Source: Rhynchospora pubera (taxonomy: Eukaryota; Streptophyta; Magnoliopsida; Poales; Cyperaceae). From it: DNA of 64,000 nucleotides. The stretch spans positions 82,973,676 to 83,037,675 of the forward strand of contig CM051460.1 in NCBI GenBank assembly GCA_028095005.1, in the 5' to 3' direction. A program made the translations under genes and the position numbers. Below, in pieces: positions 1 through 13,439 of this stretch; the stretch's first letter is position 1, and every line of letters begins with the position of its first letter. The notes under the pieces are model-generated. The model saw nothing but the letters and a program-made list of their open reading frames with translations, did no database searches and had not been told where the DNA came from.

Positions 1-587
1 TGACCCATTATTTGAGTGTGTACTAAGGTCTCAACTTTAGAATTGGTGGTTGATAATTAATTTTTCTTTAGAAACTAAGTAAACTTATTAAGATAGAATT
101 ATATTATAGGATTATATATCAGAGTTGCGCAGCGGAAGCATAATAGAGTCGATTTGCAGTTAAGAGTTGTCTTTTCTTTGGAGAGCAAAGTTGCACTTAG
201 AGAATTTCTGTACCATAGTTAAGGAAATTTTTCAAGTGTAACCAGCAATTAATAAAGTGATTTTTTTTTCAGCAACTTAGAGAACTCCTATACCTTAGTT
301 CACAATTTCAATAAAACAATACTTAATATCCCATACGTGTATGCGCAGTCTGCCATATCAACAGACGTTAGCCGCAAACCATGCGCAGTCTGCCATATCA
401 ACAGACGTTAGCCGTAAACCATACGCAGTCTGCCATATCAGCAGACGTTAGCCGCAAACCATGCGCAGTCTAACAAACTCAATTGGCCTTTAGGCAACCT
501 ACTGTTTCATCATTTAATAATGAATATGAATAACGAGTTATGCATCAGGAATGGCACAACTCATACAGCGATACCAGCAAATCTTAT
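1..587 (+). mobile_element. LTR retrotransposon leader (internal region just 3' of the primer site)
   Basis: This stretch matches 28,421-29,007 almost base for base; the one difference I noticed is near position 469. There, the same sequence begins 24 bases after a tRNA-Met primer-binding site that follows a 2.4-kb LTR. The window therefore opens inside a second member of that retrotransposon family, with its LTR presumably just outside. No gag or pol reading frame follows. Beyond 587 the two copies diverge abruptly, so both are truncated or rearranged at the same place. Assignment as untranslated leader is inference from position. Confidence 0.75.
341..470 (+). repeat. 40-bp tandem repeat, about 3.25 units, in the retrotransposon leader
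   Basis: Units start at 341, 381 and 421, with a partial unit at 461. Each begins ATGCGCAGTC and contains CAGACGTTAGCC; units differ by single bases. The same array recurs at 28,761-28,890, so it belongs to the element and not to the locus. There are no spacers and no leader-cas context, so it is not a CRISPR array. Confidence 0.9.
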
Positions 588-1111
588 ACAGCGATACAAC
601 TCATACAGCGATACTTGGTTAAACTTCTAGGTGGACTCGAGGTGGTTGCCGACGACTTGGTGGTGGAGACGAGCACACCACCGACTCCTACGCAAAGGAT
701 TCGAACCTTCTAGTTACGATACTAGAAGAGGTAACTTCCTACACGTCTTGTTTTAAATGTTAAATCGTTTGTTTGACTAGATCCGTTAATTGCAATTGTT
801 AAATGCTTATTAAACATTAATAAAAATTTAAAATTGCACAAGGACTTGAGTTCCTAACACTCGCAAATATCCTGAAATTTAATTCAAGAAAAAAATCATA
901 TAGTACTTGATGTAAGTTGACATGATGTAAATATATAACTGACTTCATTAATATAGCTTAAAAATGAAACAATCACACTACATGCATACAAGAAAACATT
1001 CAGTACCTTAAGTATCTCATATACACCTTAACTATGAGATAATTTGCCTTATTTTTTTGTATTGGACATCCCCATTTTTTTTTTAAAAAAAAAGAAAATT
1101 ATGCTATGAAA
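588..1111. other. Non-coding stretch with short repeats
   Basis: The motif TCATACAGCGATAC recurs around 560-615. A tRNA B-box-like motif, GGTTCGAATCC, lies on the minus strand at 697-707, but no complete cloverleaf or A box is evident. From about 780 on the sequence is AT-rich with nothing recognisable. Confidence 0.5.
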
Positions 1112-2160
1112 TTAAGCCTTCCTGTCAGTTTTAGAGAATTGCTTCAATGTTACCTTCGTTTTAGAGTTTCGCGCTGCTTTCTTTTGAATCTTCTTTATAT
1201 TAGTTTCAACCCGACTTCGATGTCTCTTACTACCTTTTGTACCATCTTTTTTCTTTAGACGAGGTTGACTATCAGAAATGAAGGTAGGCACGGGAGATGC
1301 TTCATTACTAATATCAACGGTGATCGAAAGGTTTCGAATCTTCTCTTGAACCTGATTCTCAAGTGTCTCCAACACACCATCAACAAATACAGATACTTCT
1401 TCGGCATGAGATGCTTGAGCTGCTATTTTGATGAACTTGCGGCATAAATCTCTATTACGACGAGCCATGTCTAATCTTGTATCTTCAATCACCGACCTGC
1501 CATTTCGGTCCTCAATAGTTTCATCTCTCGCTTCTCTTGCTCAACATGATGAAATGAAAGATTCTCCAAAGTGCGATCATTAAAGTATTTCAACATTGCC
1601 ACCGCTTCACCAGAAATTAGTATTCTCCTCCGCTTGTCCCTCAAGTAATTTCTATAATCAATGATAGTCATAGAAAGATTGTTTTGACCACCGACTTGTC
1701 TACCCATTAACTCATATGCTTGCTTTGGCCGAATACCCGACTCATCGGCTAAATCAATTTCAAATTGTGCAAGCTCTGTCACCTCATGTTGACTACATAT
1801 CATGTGACAAGCTTCAGGCTCCTGAAGAAGATGGTTGTGGTTTGAAACAAAATCTATAACTCTATAGTGATTTTTTTCTCTAATAAATTTCACACCCAAA
1901 CGAGCCTTGCACCGTTCGAGTCTCTGCCCGAGGGTTTTTGGAGTTGTCACCTTGCTTCTCTTTCCGATGACCTTCATTTGAGCATACGAACACCCTTGAC
2001 ATGATAATAGAATCAATTCGACTCTTATGTGCATAATGTCTCCTAGCACTAAAACCCATCTTTCCTGCATATCTATTCCAGAACTGCCACGCTTGTTCTC
2101 TTCTGTTTCAAATTCCATTCCCAATTGAGGAATCCAGTCATTCTCTTCATATGGCTGATG
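1112..2160 (-). pseudogene. Broken FAR1-related sequence (FRS) gene fragment
   Basis: FAR1/FHY3-type proteins are transcription factors derived from Mutator-like transposases. They normally carry an N-terminal FAR1 DNA-binding domain, a central MULE transposase domain and a SWIM zinc finger. Here the minus strand starts after a splice-acceptor-like TTTCAG at 2,166-2,161. It shows FAR1-domain features such as WNRYAGKMGF, FVCSNEGH and TLGQRLERCKARLGVKF, spread over two frames: the frame changes near 2,100 and again near 1,960. A third break at about 1,490 joins the C-terminal tail, which has a basic stretch with KGSKRHRSR. The transposase and SWIM parts are absent, so this is a pseudogene or a transposon-carried fragment. 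No first exon was found upstream. Confidence 0.7.
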
Positions 2161-2172
2161 CTGAAATTGCAA

Positions 2173-3160
2173 GTGAAAAATTTATTCAATACAATTATAC
2201 ATGTTCTAGTCATGTACAGTGAGCACAAAATAATAGATAAGTACATTATTATTATACATCTTCTATAGCTTTACACGGTCAGCATCTATAATAATTCAGC
2301 CAGAGACCCAAAACTTCAATCCAGATCAAGTAGAAGACAGAAACTTTGCTTACTCTTTTTTTTTTTTTGGATTTGAAGTTTATTGTATCACTAAACATTT
2401 TCTTTTTTTTAATGCGAGGAAATTAGTATGAACAATAACAGTACAGTCATGAGTCGTGATGACCTAAATTAAATAGAGCTTTAATCATCTGATTCATCTT
2501 TAATGCTAATTCTACAAATAAACTCTTTAATGCTAATAACAGTATAATACTGACAAGTTGTTTTGTGTGGGACCCGGCATGACTATTGTTTTCTTCATCT
2601 CTATGTATAGTGAATCCAGATTTGGACTGACTGTTGTTGTTAGTGTAATACTGACAAGATTTGAATTCATATATAGTTTTTGTTTTAAGGCAGTGTGCTT
2701 TTTGGTTTTATTATAGTGCTCACCTGCCGTTGTGTTTTTTGGTTTTATTAAAACTCTATTTAATAACAAACCAACTAAGAGTATGTAAAGTAAGCAAAAG
2801 AGAGAAATTACCATTCTCTGGAGACTATCGCTAGAGACTTCAATTAGGGAGATCAACTGCAATCAAAGATATTTCTAAGTCTGGAGATGAAGAGCCAACT
2901 ACAATCAAAGCACAGTTCCTTCCTTCGCTGGAGACTATCGCTGATACACCTTCATTTTGCCCTCTCGCGAAGATTATCGCTGGCGACTGCAATCACCCTC
3001 TCGCGAATTTTCTCTGGCGACTTCAATTTTCCCTCCAATTCATCTCCGATTCCTTTTCCTTTTGTTTGATTTTGTTGGTTTTTTTATTTCGGATCCTGAG
3101 AAACGGGCGAAAAGTGAACCCGATAGATCGTAAGAGTGGGATCGGAGAATTAACAAGTCA
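2173..3160. other. Non-coding DNA 5' of the FRS relic
   Basis: AT-rich DNA runs to about 2,800. From 2,815 to 3,050 a short motif, GGAGACTATCGCT, and near variants recur (about 2,820, 2,930 and 2,965). This part is less AT-rich, like an untranslated leader. No convincing coding region is present. Confidence 0.4.
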
Positions 3161-3232
3161 GAGCCGTTAGATCTCACGAAGGGTTCAGATCCTGTGCGCT
3201 GTTTGCGCGGCACAGGATTTGGATTCATCTAC
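3161..3232. mobile_element. Relic of a transposon terminal repeat (family of the 47.3-51.6 kb element)
   Basis: The stretch begins GAGCCGTTAGATCTCACGAA and ends GGATTTGGATTC. In between is a GCGC-rich foldback, TGTGCGC...GCGCGGCACA. The same order of motifs forms the right terminal inverted repeat at 51,477-51,554. No partner terminus is seen nearby. The relic lies beside the FRS fragment, which may mark an old element that carried it; that link is inference. Confidence 0.45.
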
Positions 3233-3415
3233 ATACATACGTTGACTAATGTTCAAAATACTTTTTAAATGGCATCTTTGTTTATGCAAAATTTGAGATT
3301 CAGGGTCAAATGCCTTTCAAATATGGCGTGTGATCAGTTCCAGTTTTAGATAAGCTGTTAGCTGTGTCAAATTAGTCATGCAAATAATCAGATTTTGACA
3401 TAAATTATATTGAAA

Positions 3416-3444
3416 CTAGGGTTGGACATCGAGCTTCGCTCGAT
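3416..3444 (-). mobile_element. Helitron-type 3' terminus at the edge of the satellite array
   Basis: Read on the minus strand, a perfect 7-bp-stem hairpin, ATCGAGC-GAA-GCTCGAT (3,444-3,428), is followed 8 nt later by CTAG and a flanking T. Plant Helitrons end in a short hairpin about 10-12 nt before CTRR and insert between A and T, so the fit is good. The element body would extend to the right, into the tandem array. No 5' TC terminus was identified. Confidence 0.6.
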
Positions 3445-4588
3445 ACAATATTTTTTTTGCATAATTTAAAATTTGGTTTCCATTATATTATTTTTTATAT
3501 ATGTTAATAATAATGTGAATATCTAACTAAAATATCAATATCATCATGTTTTAAGTAAGATCATAAACATATTTTAGACTATATAAACAACATAAATATA
3601 GATTATTGTGATCAAATTACTTAAAATGAATGTAAAATCGCTTGAAATGCTCAAATATAATCAGAATCTATAAAATATACATATTATGTCAATAATTACA
3701 ATGTATAATCCAATCGTTTTGAATAAGTAAGCTCATAAATATATTCTCTATGTAAAAATCTTACATATAGATTATTGTGATCAAATAACTTAAAATGAAT
3801 GTAAAACTGTTTGAAATGTTCAAATATACTAAGAATATGTAAAATATGCACATCATGTGCATAATTAAAATGCATAATCCAATCGTTTTGAAAAAGTGAG
3901 TTCATAAACATATTCTAGACTATATAAAGAGCTTAAATATAGATCATTATGATCAAATGACTTAAAATAATACAAAATTGATTTAAATACTCAAATATAC
4001 TAAGAATCTGTAAAATCTGCACATCATGTGCGTAATTACAATGTATAATCCAATTGTTTTAAATAAGTGAGTTTATAAACATATTCTAAACCACATAAAG
4101 AGCTTAAATATAGATTATTGTGATCAAATGACTTAAAATGAATGCAAAATCGCTTGAAATGCTCAAATATACTAAGAATCTATTAAATCTGCAAAATTAT
4201 GTGAATAATTACAATGTATAATCCAATCATTTTGAATAAGTGAGTTTATAAACATATTTTAAACTATATAAAGAGCATAAATATAGATTATTATGATCAA
4301 ATGACTTAAAATTAATACAAAACCGTTTGAAATGCTAAAATATACTAAGAATCTGTAAAATCTGCATATTTATGTTAATAATTACAATATATAATCCAAT
4401 AGTTTTGAATAATTGATCTCCTAAACATATTATAGACTATATAAAGAGCTTAAATATAGATTATTGTGATCAAGGGACTTAAAATGAAAGCAAAATCTCT
4501 TGAAATGCTCAGATATACTCAGAATCTTTAAAATCTACACATTAGGTTCGTAATTACAATGTATAATCCAATTGTTTTCAATAAGTGA

Positions 4589-6790
4589 GTTCATGAACAT
4601 ATTCTAAACTATATAAAGAGCTTAAATATAGATTATTGTCATCAAATAAATTAAAATTAATGCAAAATCGCTTGAAATGCTCAAATATACTCAGAATCTG
4701 TAAAATCTGCAAATTATGTGAGTAATTACAATATATAATCCGATCATTTTGAATAAGTGAGTTCATAAACATATTGTAGACTATGTAAAGAGCTTAAGTA
4801 AAAATTATTGTGAACAAATTTCTTAAATTGAATGCAAAAATCGCTTGAAATGCTCAAATATACTCAGAATCTTAAAACCTGCACATTATGTGCATAATTA
4901 CAATGTATAATCCAATTGTTTTGAATAAGTGATATCACAAACATATTCTAGACTATATAAAGAGCTTAAATATAGATTAATGTGATCAAAACACCTAGAA
5001 TGAATATAAAATTGCTTGAAATGCTCAATTGTACTCAGAATATGTAAAATATGCAAATTATGTGAATAATTATAATGTATAATCCAATCGTTTTGAATAA
5101 GCGAGCTCATAAACATGTTCTTGACTATATAAAGAGCTTAAATATATATTATTGTGATCAAATGACTTAAAATGAATGCAAAATCGCTTGTAATGCTCAA
5201 ATATACTCAGAATCTGCAAAATAAGTATTTTATGTGTATAATTACAATGTATAAACCAATCTTTTTGATTAATTGACCACATAAACATATTCTAGACAAT
5301 AAAATTAGCATATATATATAGATTATTGTGAGCAAATGACTTAAAAATGAATGCAAAATCACTTAAAATGCTCAAATATATACTCAGAATCTTTAAAATT
5401 TGCACATTATATTCGTAATTATAATGTATAATGCAATCGTTTTGAATAAGTGATTTCATATATATATATATTCATGACTATATAAAAATCTTAAATACAG
5501 ATGATTGTGATCAAATGATTTAAAATGAATGCAAAATCGCTTCAAATGCTCAAATACACTCAAAGTCAGTAAAATATGTAAACTATGTGAATAATTACAA
5601 TGTATAATCGAATTATTCGAATAATTTAGCTCATAAACGTATTCTAGACTATATAAAGAGCTTAAATGTAGATTAACATGATCAAAACACTTAAAATGAA
5701 TGCAAAATAGCTTGCAATGCTTAAATATACCCAAAATATTTAAAATCTGGACATTTTTGGCGTAATTACAATGTATAATCCAATTGCTGTGAATACGTGA
5801 GTTGATAAACATGTTCTAGACTATATATATAGCATAAATACAGATTATTGTGATCAAATGAATTGAAATAAATGCAAAATTGCTTAAAATACCCAAATAT
5901 ACAAAGAATTTATAAAATATGCATATTATATGTGTAATTACAATGAATAATTCAATCATTTCAAATTAGTGTGTTGATAAAAAAAATTCTAGACTATGTA
6001 AAGAGTTTAAATATACTCAGAATCTGAAAAATATGCACATTATGTGAATAATTACAATGTATAATCCAATTGTTTTGAATATGTGAGCTCATAAACATAT
6101 TCTAGACTATATAAAGAGTTTAAATGTAGATTCTTGTCATCAAATAACTTAAAATGAATGTAAAATCGATTGAAATACTAAAAAAAAATTAGAATCAGTA
6201 AAATATACACATTATGTGAATAATTACAAAGTATAAACCAATCTTTCTGAATAATTGGCCTCATAAACATATTCTAGACTATATAAAGAGCATAAATATA
6301 GATTATTGTGATCACATAACTTAAAATAATGCAAAATCACCCGAAAATGCTCAAATATACTTGAATCTGTAAAATATGCAAATTATGTGAATAATTATTA
6401 TGTATAATCCAATCGTTTTGAATAAGTGAGTTCGTAAATATATTCTAAACTATTAAAATGTATAAATATAGATTATTGTCAACAGATGATTTAAAATCAA
6501 TGCAAAATCGCTTGAAATGCTTAAATATACTCAGAATCCGTAAAATCTGCACATTATGTGAATAATTACAATGTATAATCCAATAGTTTTGAATATGTGT
6601 GCTCATAAACATATTCTAGACTATATAAAGAGTTTAAATATAGATTATTGTCATTGAATAACTTAAAATGAATGCAAAATCGATTGAAATGTTCAAATAA
6701 ATTTAGAATATGTAAAATATGAACATTATGTAAATAATTACAATGTATAATCCAATCGTTTTGAATAATTGAGCTCATAAACATATTCTA
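4589..6790. repeat. Higher-order satellite block, copy 1 (period about 2.94 kb)
   Basis: Monomer-specific variants follow the same order here as at 7,544-9,730. Examples are the unit with TTCATGAACATATTCTAAAC, the one with GACATTTTTGGCGTAATTAC and the one with a shortened GAGTTTAAATATACTCAG. Offsets between the blocks fall from about 2,955 to 2,931 because of small indels, which equals roughly 17 monomers. Weaker similarity extends left (about 4,195 against 7,243). Confidence 0.75.
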
Positions 6791-7543
6791 GACTATATAA
6801 AAAGCTTAAGTATAGATTATGGTGATCAAATGACTTAAAATGAATGCAAAATCGCTTGAAATGCTCAAATATACTCAGAATCTTTAAATCTGAACATTAT
6901 TTGCAAAATTACAATTTATTATCCAATCGTTTTGAATAACTTTGTTCAGAAACATATTCTAAATTATATAAAGAGCATAAATATAGATTACTGTGGTCAA
7001 ATGACTTAAAATGAATGTAAAAATCGCTTGAAATGCTCAAATATACTCAGGATCTGTAAAATTCATACATTATGTGAATAATTACAATTTATAATCCAAT
7101 CGTTTTCAATAAGTGAGTTCACAAACAAATTCTAAAAAATATAAAGAAGTTTAATATTGATTGCTGTGATCAAATGACATAAAATGAATGCAAAATCGCT
7201 TGAAATGCTGAAATATACTAAGAATCTATTAAATCTGCAAAATTATGTGAATAATTACAATGTATAATCCAATCATTTTGAATAAGTGAGTTTATTAACA
7301 TATTTTAAACTATATAAAGAGCATAAATATAGATTATTATGATGAAATGACTTAAAATGAAAGCAAAATCTCTTGAAATGCTCAGATATACTCAGAATCT
7401 TTAAAATCTACACATTAGCTTCGTAATTACAACGTATAATCCAATTGTTTTGAATAAGTGAGTTTATTAACATATTTTAAACTATATAAAGAGCTTAAAT
7501 ATATATTATTGTGATCAAGTGACTTACAATGAAGGCAAAATCA

Positions 7544-9730
7544 GTTCATGAACATATTCTAAACTATATAAAGATCTTAAATATAGATTATTGTCATCAA
7601 ATAACTTAAAATTAATGCAAAATCGCTTGAAATGCATATACTCAGAATCTGTAAAATCTGCAAATTATGTGAGTAATTACAATATATAATCCGATCGTTT
7701 CGAATAAGTGAGTTCATAAACATATTTTAGACTATGTAAAGAGCTTAAGTAAAAATTATTGTGAACAAATTTCTTAAATTGAATGCAAAAATCGCTGAAA
7801 ATGCTCAAATATACTCAGAATCTTTAAAACCTGCACATTATGTGCATAATTACAATGTATAATCCAATTGTTTTGAATAAGTGATATCATAAACATATGC
7901 TAGACTATATAAAGAGCTTAAATATAGATTAATGTGATCAAAACACTTAGAATGAATACAAAATGACTTGCTCAATTTTACTCAGAATATGTAAAATATG
8001 CAAATTATGTGAATAATTATAATGTATAATCCAATCGTTTTGCATAAGCAAGCTCATAAACTTATTCTAGACTATATAAAGAGATTAAATATACATTATT
8101 GTGATCAAATGACTTAAAATGAATGCAAAATCGCTTGTAATGCTCAAATATACACAGAATCTGCAAAGTCTGTATATTATGTGTATAATTACAATGTATA
8201 AACCAATCTTTTTGATTAATTGACCACATAAACATATTCTAGACTATAAAATAGTATATATATATAGATTATAGTGATCAAATGACTTTAAAATGAATGC
8301 AAAATCGCTTGAAATGCTCAAATATACTCCCAGTCTTTAAAATTTGCATATTATATTCGTAATTATAATGTATAATGCAATCGTTTTGGAAAAGTAAGTT
8401 CATAAATATATTCTTGACTATATAAAAATCTTAAATATAAATGATTGTGATCAAATGATTTAAAATGAATGCAAAATCACTTCAAATGCTCAAATACACT
8501 CACAATCTGTAAAATATGTAAACTATGTGAATAATTACAATGTATAATCGAATTATTCTGTATAATTTAGCTCGTAAACGCATTCTAGACTATATAAAGA
8601 GCTTAAATGTAGATTAACATGATCAAAACACTTAAAATGACTGCAGAATAGCTTGTAATGCTTAAATATACCCAAAATATTTAAAATCTGGACATTTTTT
8701 GCGTAATTACAATGTATAATCCAATCGCTGTGAATACGTGAGTTGATAAACATATTCTAGACTATATATATAGCATAAATACAGATTATTTTGATCAAAT
8801 GAATTGAAATAAATGCAAAATTGCTTAAAATACCTAAATATACAAAGAATCTATAAAAATATGCATATTATATGTGTAATTACAATGAATAATTCAATTG
8901 TTTCAAATTAGTGTGTTCATAAACAAATTCTAGACTATGTAAAGAGTTTAAATATACTCAGAATCTGTAAAATATGCACATTATGTGAATAATTATAATG
9001 TATAATCCAATTGTTTTTAATATGTGAGCTCATAAACATATTCTAGACTATATAAAGTGTTTAAATGTAGATTCTTGTCATCAACTTAAAATGAATGTAA
9101 AATCGATTGAAATACTCAAAAAAATTTAGAATCTGTAAAATATACACATTATGTGAATAATTACAAAGTATAAACCAATCTTTTTGAACAATTGGCCTCA
9201 TAAAGATATTCTAGACTATATAAAGAGCATAAATATAGATTATTGTGATCACATAGCTTAAAATAATGCAAAATCGCCCGAAATGCTCAAATATACTTGA
9301 ATCTGTAAAATATGCAAATTATGTGAATAATTATTATGTATAATCCAATCGTTTTGAATAAGTGAGTTCGTAAATATATTCTAAACTATATAAAAAGTAT
9401 AAATATAGATTATTATCATCAGATGATTTAAAATCAATGCAAAATCGCTTGAAATGCTTAAATATACTCAGAATCCGTAAAATCTGCACATTATGTGAAT
9501 AATTACAATGTATAATCCAATAGTTTTGAATATGTGTGCTCATAAACATATACTAGACTATATAAAGAGTTTAAATATAGATTATTGTCGTTAAATAACT
9601 TAAAATGAATGCAAAATCGATTGAAATGTTCAAATAAATTTAGAATATGTAAAATATGAACATTATGTAAATAATTACAATGTATAATCCAATCGTTTTG
9701 AATAATTGAGCTCATAAAGATATTCTAGAC
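7544..9730. repeat. Higher-order satellite block, copy 2
   Basis: This is the second copy of the 2.9-kb multimonomer block that begins at 4,589. Similarity between blocks is clearly higher than between neighbouring monomers, the signature of segmental amplification by unequal exchange. After about 9,730 the two copies diverge. Confidence 0.75.
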
Positions 9731-10205
9731 TATATAAAGAGTATAAATATACATTATTGTGATCAAACGACTAAAAATGAATGCAAAATCACTTCAAATG
9801 CTCAAATATACTCAAAATCTGTAAAATCTTCAATATATGTGAATAATTACGATGTATAATCCAATTGTTTTTAATAATTGAGCTCATAAACATATGTTAG
9901 ACAATATAAAAAGCGTAGATATAGATTATTGTGATCAAATAACTTAAATGAATGCAAATCGCTTGAAATGCTCCAATATACTCAGAATCTTTAAATTCTG
10001 TACATTATGTGTGCAATTAAAATGTATAATCCAATCATTTTTAATAACTTATATTTCAGAAACATACTCTAAACTATATAAAGATCATAAATATAGATTA
10101 CCGTGGTCAAATGACTTAAAATGAATTCAAAATCGCTTGAAATGCTCAAATATCTCAGAATCTGTAAAATCTACAAATTATGTGAATAATTATAATCCAC
10201 AAATT

Positions 10206-10234
10206 ATGGGGCATGTATACACCATAGTGTAGTA
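10206..10234. mobile_element. Short end-fragment of an insertion within the satellite
   Basis: A 29-base stretch, beginning TATGGGGCATGTATACACCA, has no counterpart in the satellite consensus. It matches the right end of the insertion at 11,190-11,394 with one mismatch. It is followed by a similar run of monomers, so it looks like a deletion derivative carried along by a duplication of about 1.1 kb. Confidence 0.55.
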
Positions 10235-11189
10235 TATCTTCCTATTATAAAGAGCTTAATTATAGATTATTGCGATCAAATGACTTAAATAAATGCAAAA
10301 TCGCTTGAAATGCTCAAATATACTCAGAATCTTTAAAATCTACATATTATGTGCGTAATTACAATGTATAATGCAATCGTTTAGAATAAGTGAGTTAATA
10401 AATATATTCTTGACAATATAAAGATCTTAAATATAGGTGATTGTGATCAAATGATTTAAAATGAATGTAAAATTGCTTGAAATGCTTAAATATACTAAGA
10501 ATCGGTAAAATCTGCACATTATTTGAATAATTACAATGTATAATCCAATTTCTTTGAATATGTGAGCTCATAAACAGATTCTAGATAACATGAAGAGCTT
10601 AAATATAGATTATTGTAAACGGATGACTTAAAATGAATGGAAAATCGATTGAAATGTTCAAAGAAACTAAGAATCTGTAAAATATGCACATTATGTGAAT
10701 AATTACAATGTATAATCCAATTGTTTTGAATAATTAATCTCATAAACATATTATAGACTATATAAAGAGTTTAAATAAAAATTATTTTGATCAAATAACT
10801 TAAAATGAATGCAACATCGCTTGAAATACTCCAATATACTCAGAATCTTTAAAATCTGCACATTATGTGCATGATTACAATGTATAATCCAATCATTTTG
10901 AATAACTTAGTTTATAAACATATTCTAAACAATATAAAGATCATAAATATGGATTACTATGGTCAAATGACTTAAAATGAATACAAAATCGTTTGAAATG
11001 CTCAAATATACTAAAAAATTGTAAACTCCGTATATTATGAGAATAATTAGAATGTATAACCCAATTGTTTAGAATAAGTGAGTTCATAAACATATTCTAA
11101 TTTACACAAAGAGCTTTAAATATAGATTATTGTGATCAAATGACTTAAAATGAACACAAAATCGCTTAAAATGCTCAAATATACTTAGG

Positions 11190-11394
11190 ATGTCAAGGTT
11201 TTTCTTTTTTTTTTGTTTAAAGATCTTCAGACGGAGGATTCAACAGAAAAAGGAAAATTTTAATGAAACGGAGAAAACGGTGAAAACGGAGAGCCTCTAT
11301 CCCAAGCATTCATCAAAATCTTACCACGAAAATTAGAGCGATCCGACAGTAGAAAAAATCAGTGTATGGGGCATGTATACACCAGAGTGTAGTA
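11190..11394. mobile_element. About 205-bp unidentified insertion in the satellite
   Basis: The satellite is interrupted between TATACTTAGGATGTC and AGTGTAGTAAATAAATGC. The insert starts with a T-rich run and contains AACGGAGAAAACGGTGAAAACGG. No terminal inverted repeat or clean target duplication was found. It could be a solo terminus or a fragment of a larger element. Confidence 0.5.
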
Positions 11395-12974
11395 AATAAA
11401 TGCAAAATCGCTTGAAATGCTCAAATATACTCAGAATCTTTAAAATCTACATATTATGTGCGTAATTATAATGTATAATGCAATCGTATAGAATAAGTGA
11501 GTTCATAAACATATCCTTGACAATATAAATATCTTATATATAGATGATTGCGATCAAATGATTCAAAATAAATGCAAAATTGTTTGAAATGCTTAAATAT
11601 ACTAAGAATCGGTAAAATCTGGACATTATGTGAATAATTACAATGTATAATCCAATCATTTTGAATATGTGAGCTCATAAACATATTCTATACTATATGA
11701 AGAGCTTAAGTATAGATTATTGTGATCAGATGACTTAAAATGAATGGAAAATCGATTGAAATGTTCAAAGAAACTTATAATCTGTAAATATGCACATTAT
11801 GTGAATAATTACAATGTATAATCCAATCGTTTTGAATAATTAAGCTCATCAACATATTCTAAACTATATAAAAAGCATAAATATAGATTATTGTAATCAA
11901 ATGACTTAAAATGAATGCAAAATCTCTTCAAATGCTCAAATACACTCAGAATCTGTAAAATATGCACAATACGTGAATAATTACAATGTATAATCCAATC
12001 GTTTTGAATAATTGAGCCCATAAAAATATTCTACACAATATAAAAAGCTTAAATATAGATTATTGTGATCAAATGACTTATAATTAATGCAAAATCGCTT
12101 AAAATGCTCAAATATACTCAGAATCTTTAAAATCTGAACATTATTTGCATAATTACAATTTATTATCCAATCGTTTTGAATAAGTGATATCATAACATAT
12201 TCTAGACTATATAAAGAGCTCAAATATACATTATTGTGATCAAATAACTTAAAATGAATACAAAATTGCTTGAAATGCTCAAATATATTCAGAATCTGTA
12301 AAAGCTGCATATTATGTGAATAATTACAACGTACAATCCAATCGTTTTGAAAAATTGAACTCATAAACATATTCTAGACTTTATAAAGAGCTTAATTTAT
12401 ATATTATCGTGGTCAAATGACTTAAATAAAAGCAAAATCACTTGAAATGCTCAAATATACTCAGAAATTGTAAAATCAGTATATTAAGTGAATAATTACA
12501 ATGTACAATCCAATCATTTGGAATAAGTGAGTTCGTAAACATATTCTAGACTATATAAAGAGCTTAAATATAGATTATTGTGATCAAATGACCTAAAGTG
12601 AATGCAAAATCGCTTAAAATGCTCAAATATACTTAGAATTTGTCAAATCTGTACATTATGTGAATAATTACAATGTATAATCCAATATTTCTTAATAATT
12701 GACCTCATAAACATATTCTAAACTATATAAAGATCATAAATATAGATTATTGTGATCAAATTATTAAAATAAATGCAAAACATCACTTCAAATGCTCATA
12801 TATACTAAGAATCTTTAAAATCTGCACAATATGTGAATAATTACAATGTATTATCCAATCATTTTGAATAATTGAGCTCATAAATAAATTCTACACAATA
12901 GAAAGAGCTTAAATATCGATTATTGTGATCAAATGACTTAAAATTAATGCAGAATCGATTGAAATGCTCAAATA

Positions 12975-13400
12975 TGATGCCGTTCGTATCGGGAGACTTA
13001 GAGAAACCAGCAAGCATAACGATACATCACTAGAAGAGGAGTAAGAACTCGACCCAACAGTGGATAAAAGAGGAGATAAACTCAACTCACAAGTAAAATT
13101 CGTAATAATTCAATAATCTTCTTATTACATCATGATATTCAGCTTATATAGCATTCTACTACATTGAAAACCCACTACACATTAATATAATATCTCAACC
13201 ACTTTTTCTAATACCAAAACACATTAAATAAACTCTTAGAAGACCACAAAGATAGCACAAATTATCATAACAGACTATTAACTCACTTTTGACTAATTAA
13301 AACTCAAAATAACTCCCAACTAACTTATTAATAACTTTTGACTGCTCCTTTGATTGGATGACATGGCTCAGATAATTAGTCGGTATCTTGATCGGTGTCA
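12975..13400 (-). repeat. 3' LTR (426 bp) of the satellite-nested element
   Basis: On the minus strand it begins TGACACCGATCAAGATACC and ends CGAACGGCATCA, so it has TG...CA ends. It is the same length as, and collinear with, the LTR at 18,713-19,138. Its left end abuts the AAATA target duplication. Confidence 0.9.
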
Positions 13401-13439
13401 TACGCTTCTGCTGCGCTGAAACTCGTCCTCAAGTTTAGC

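Noticed and set aside
341..470. 40-bp direct repeats resembling a CRISPR array
   Set aside because: Units are contiguous without spacers, occur in a plant retrotransposon leader, and recur identically at 28,761.
697..707. Possible tRNA gene (B-box GGTTCGAATCC on the minus strand)
   Set aside because: No acceptor stem, anticodon arm or A box could be fitted around it.
3696..12370. Recurrent minus-strand frames of 60-129 codons starting MFM/MFI in the satellite
   Set aside because: They are one satellite monomer read in one phase. The 172-bp period is not a multiple of three, so the frame is lost at each unit, and there is no promoter or domain.
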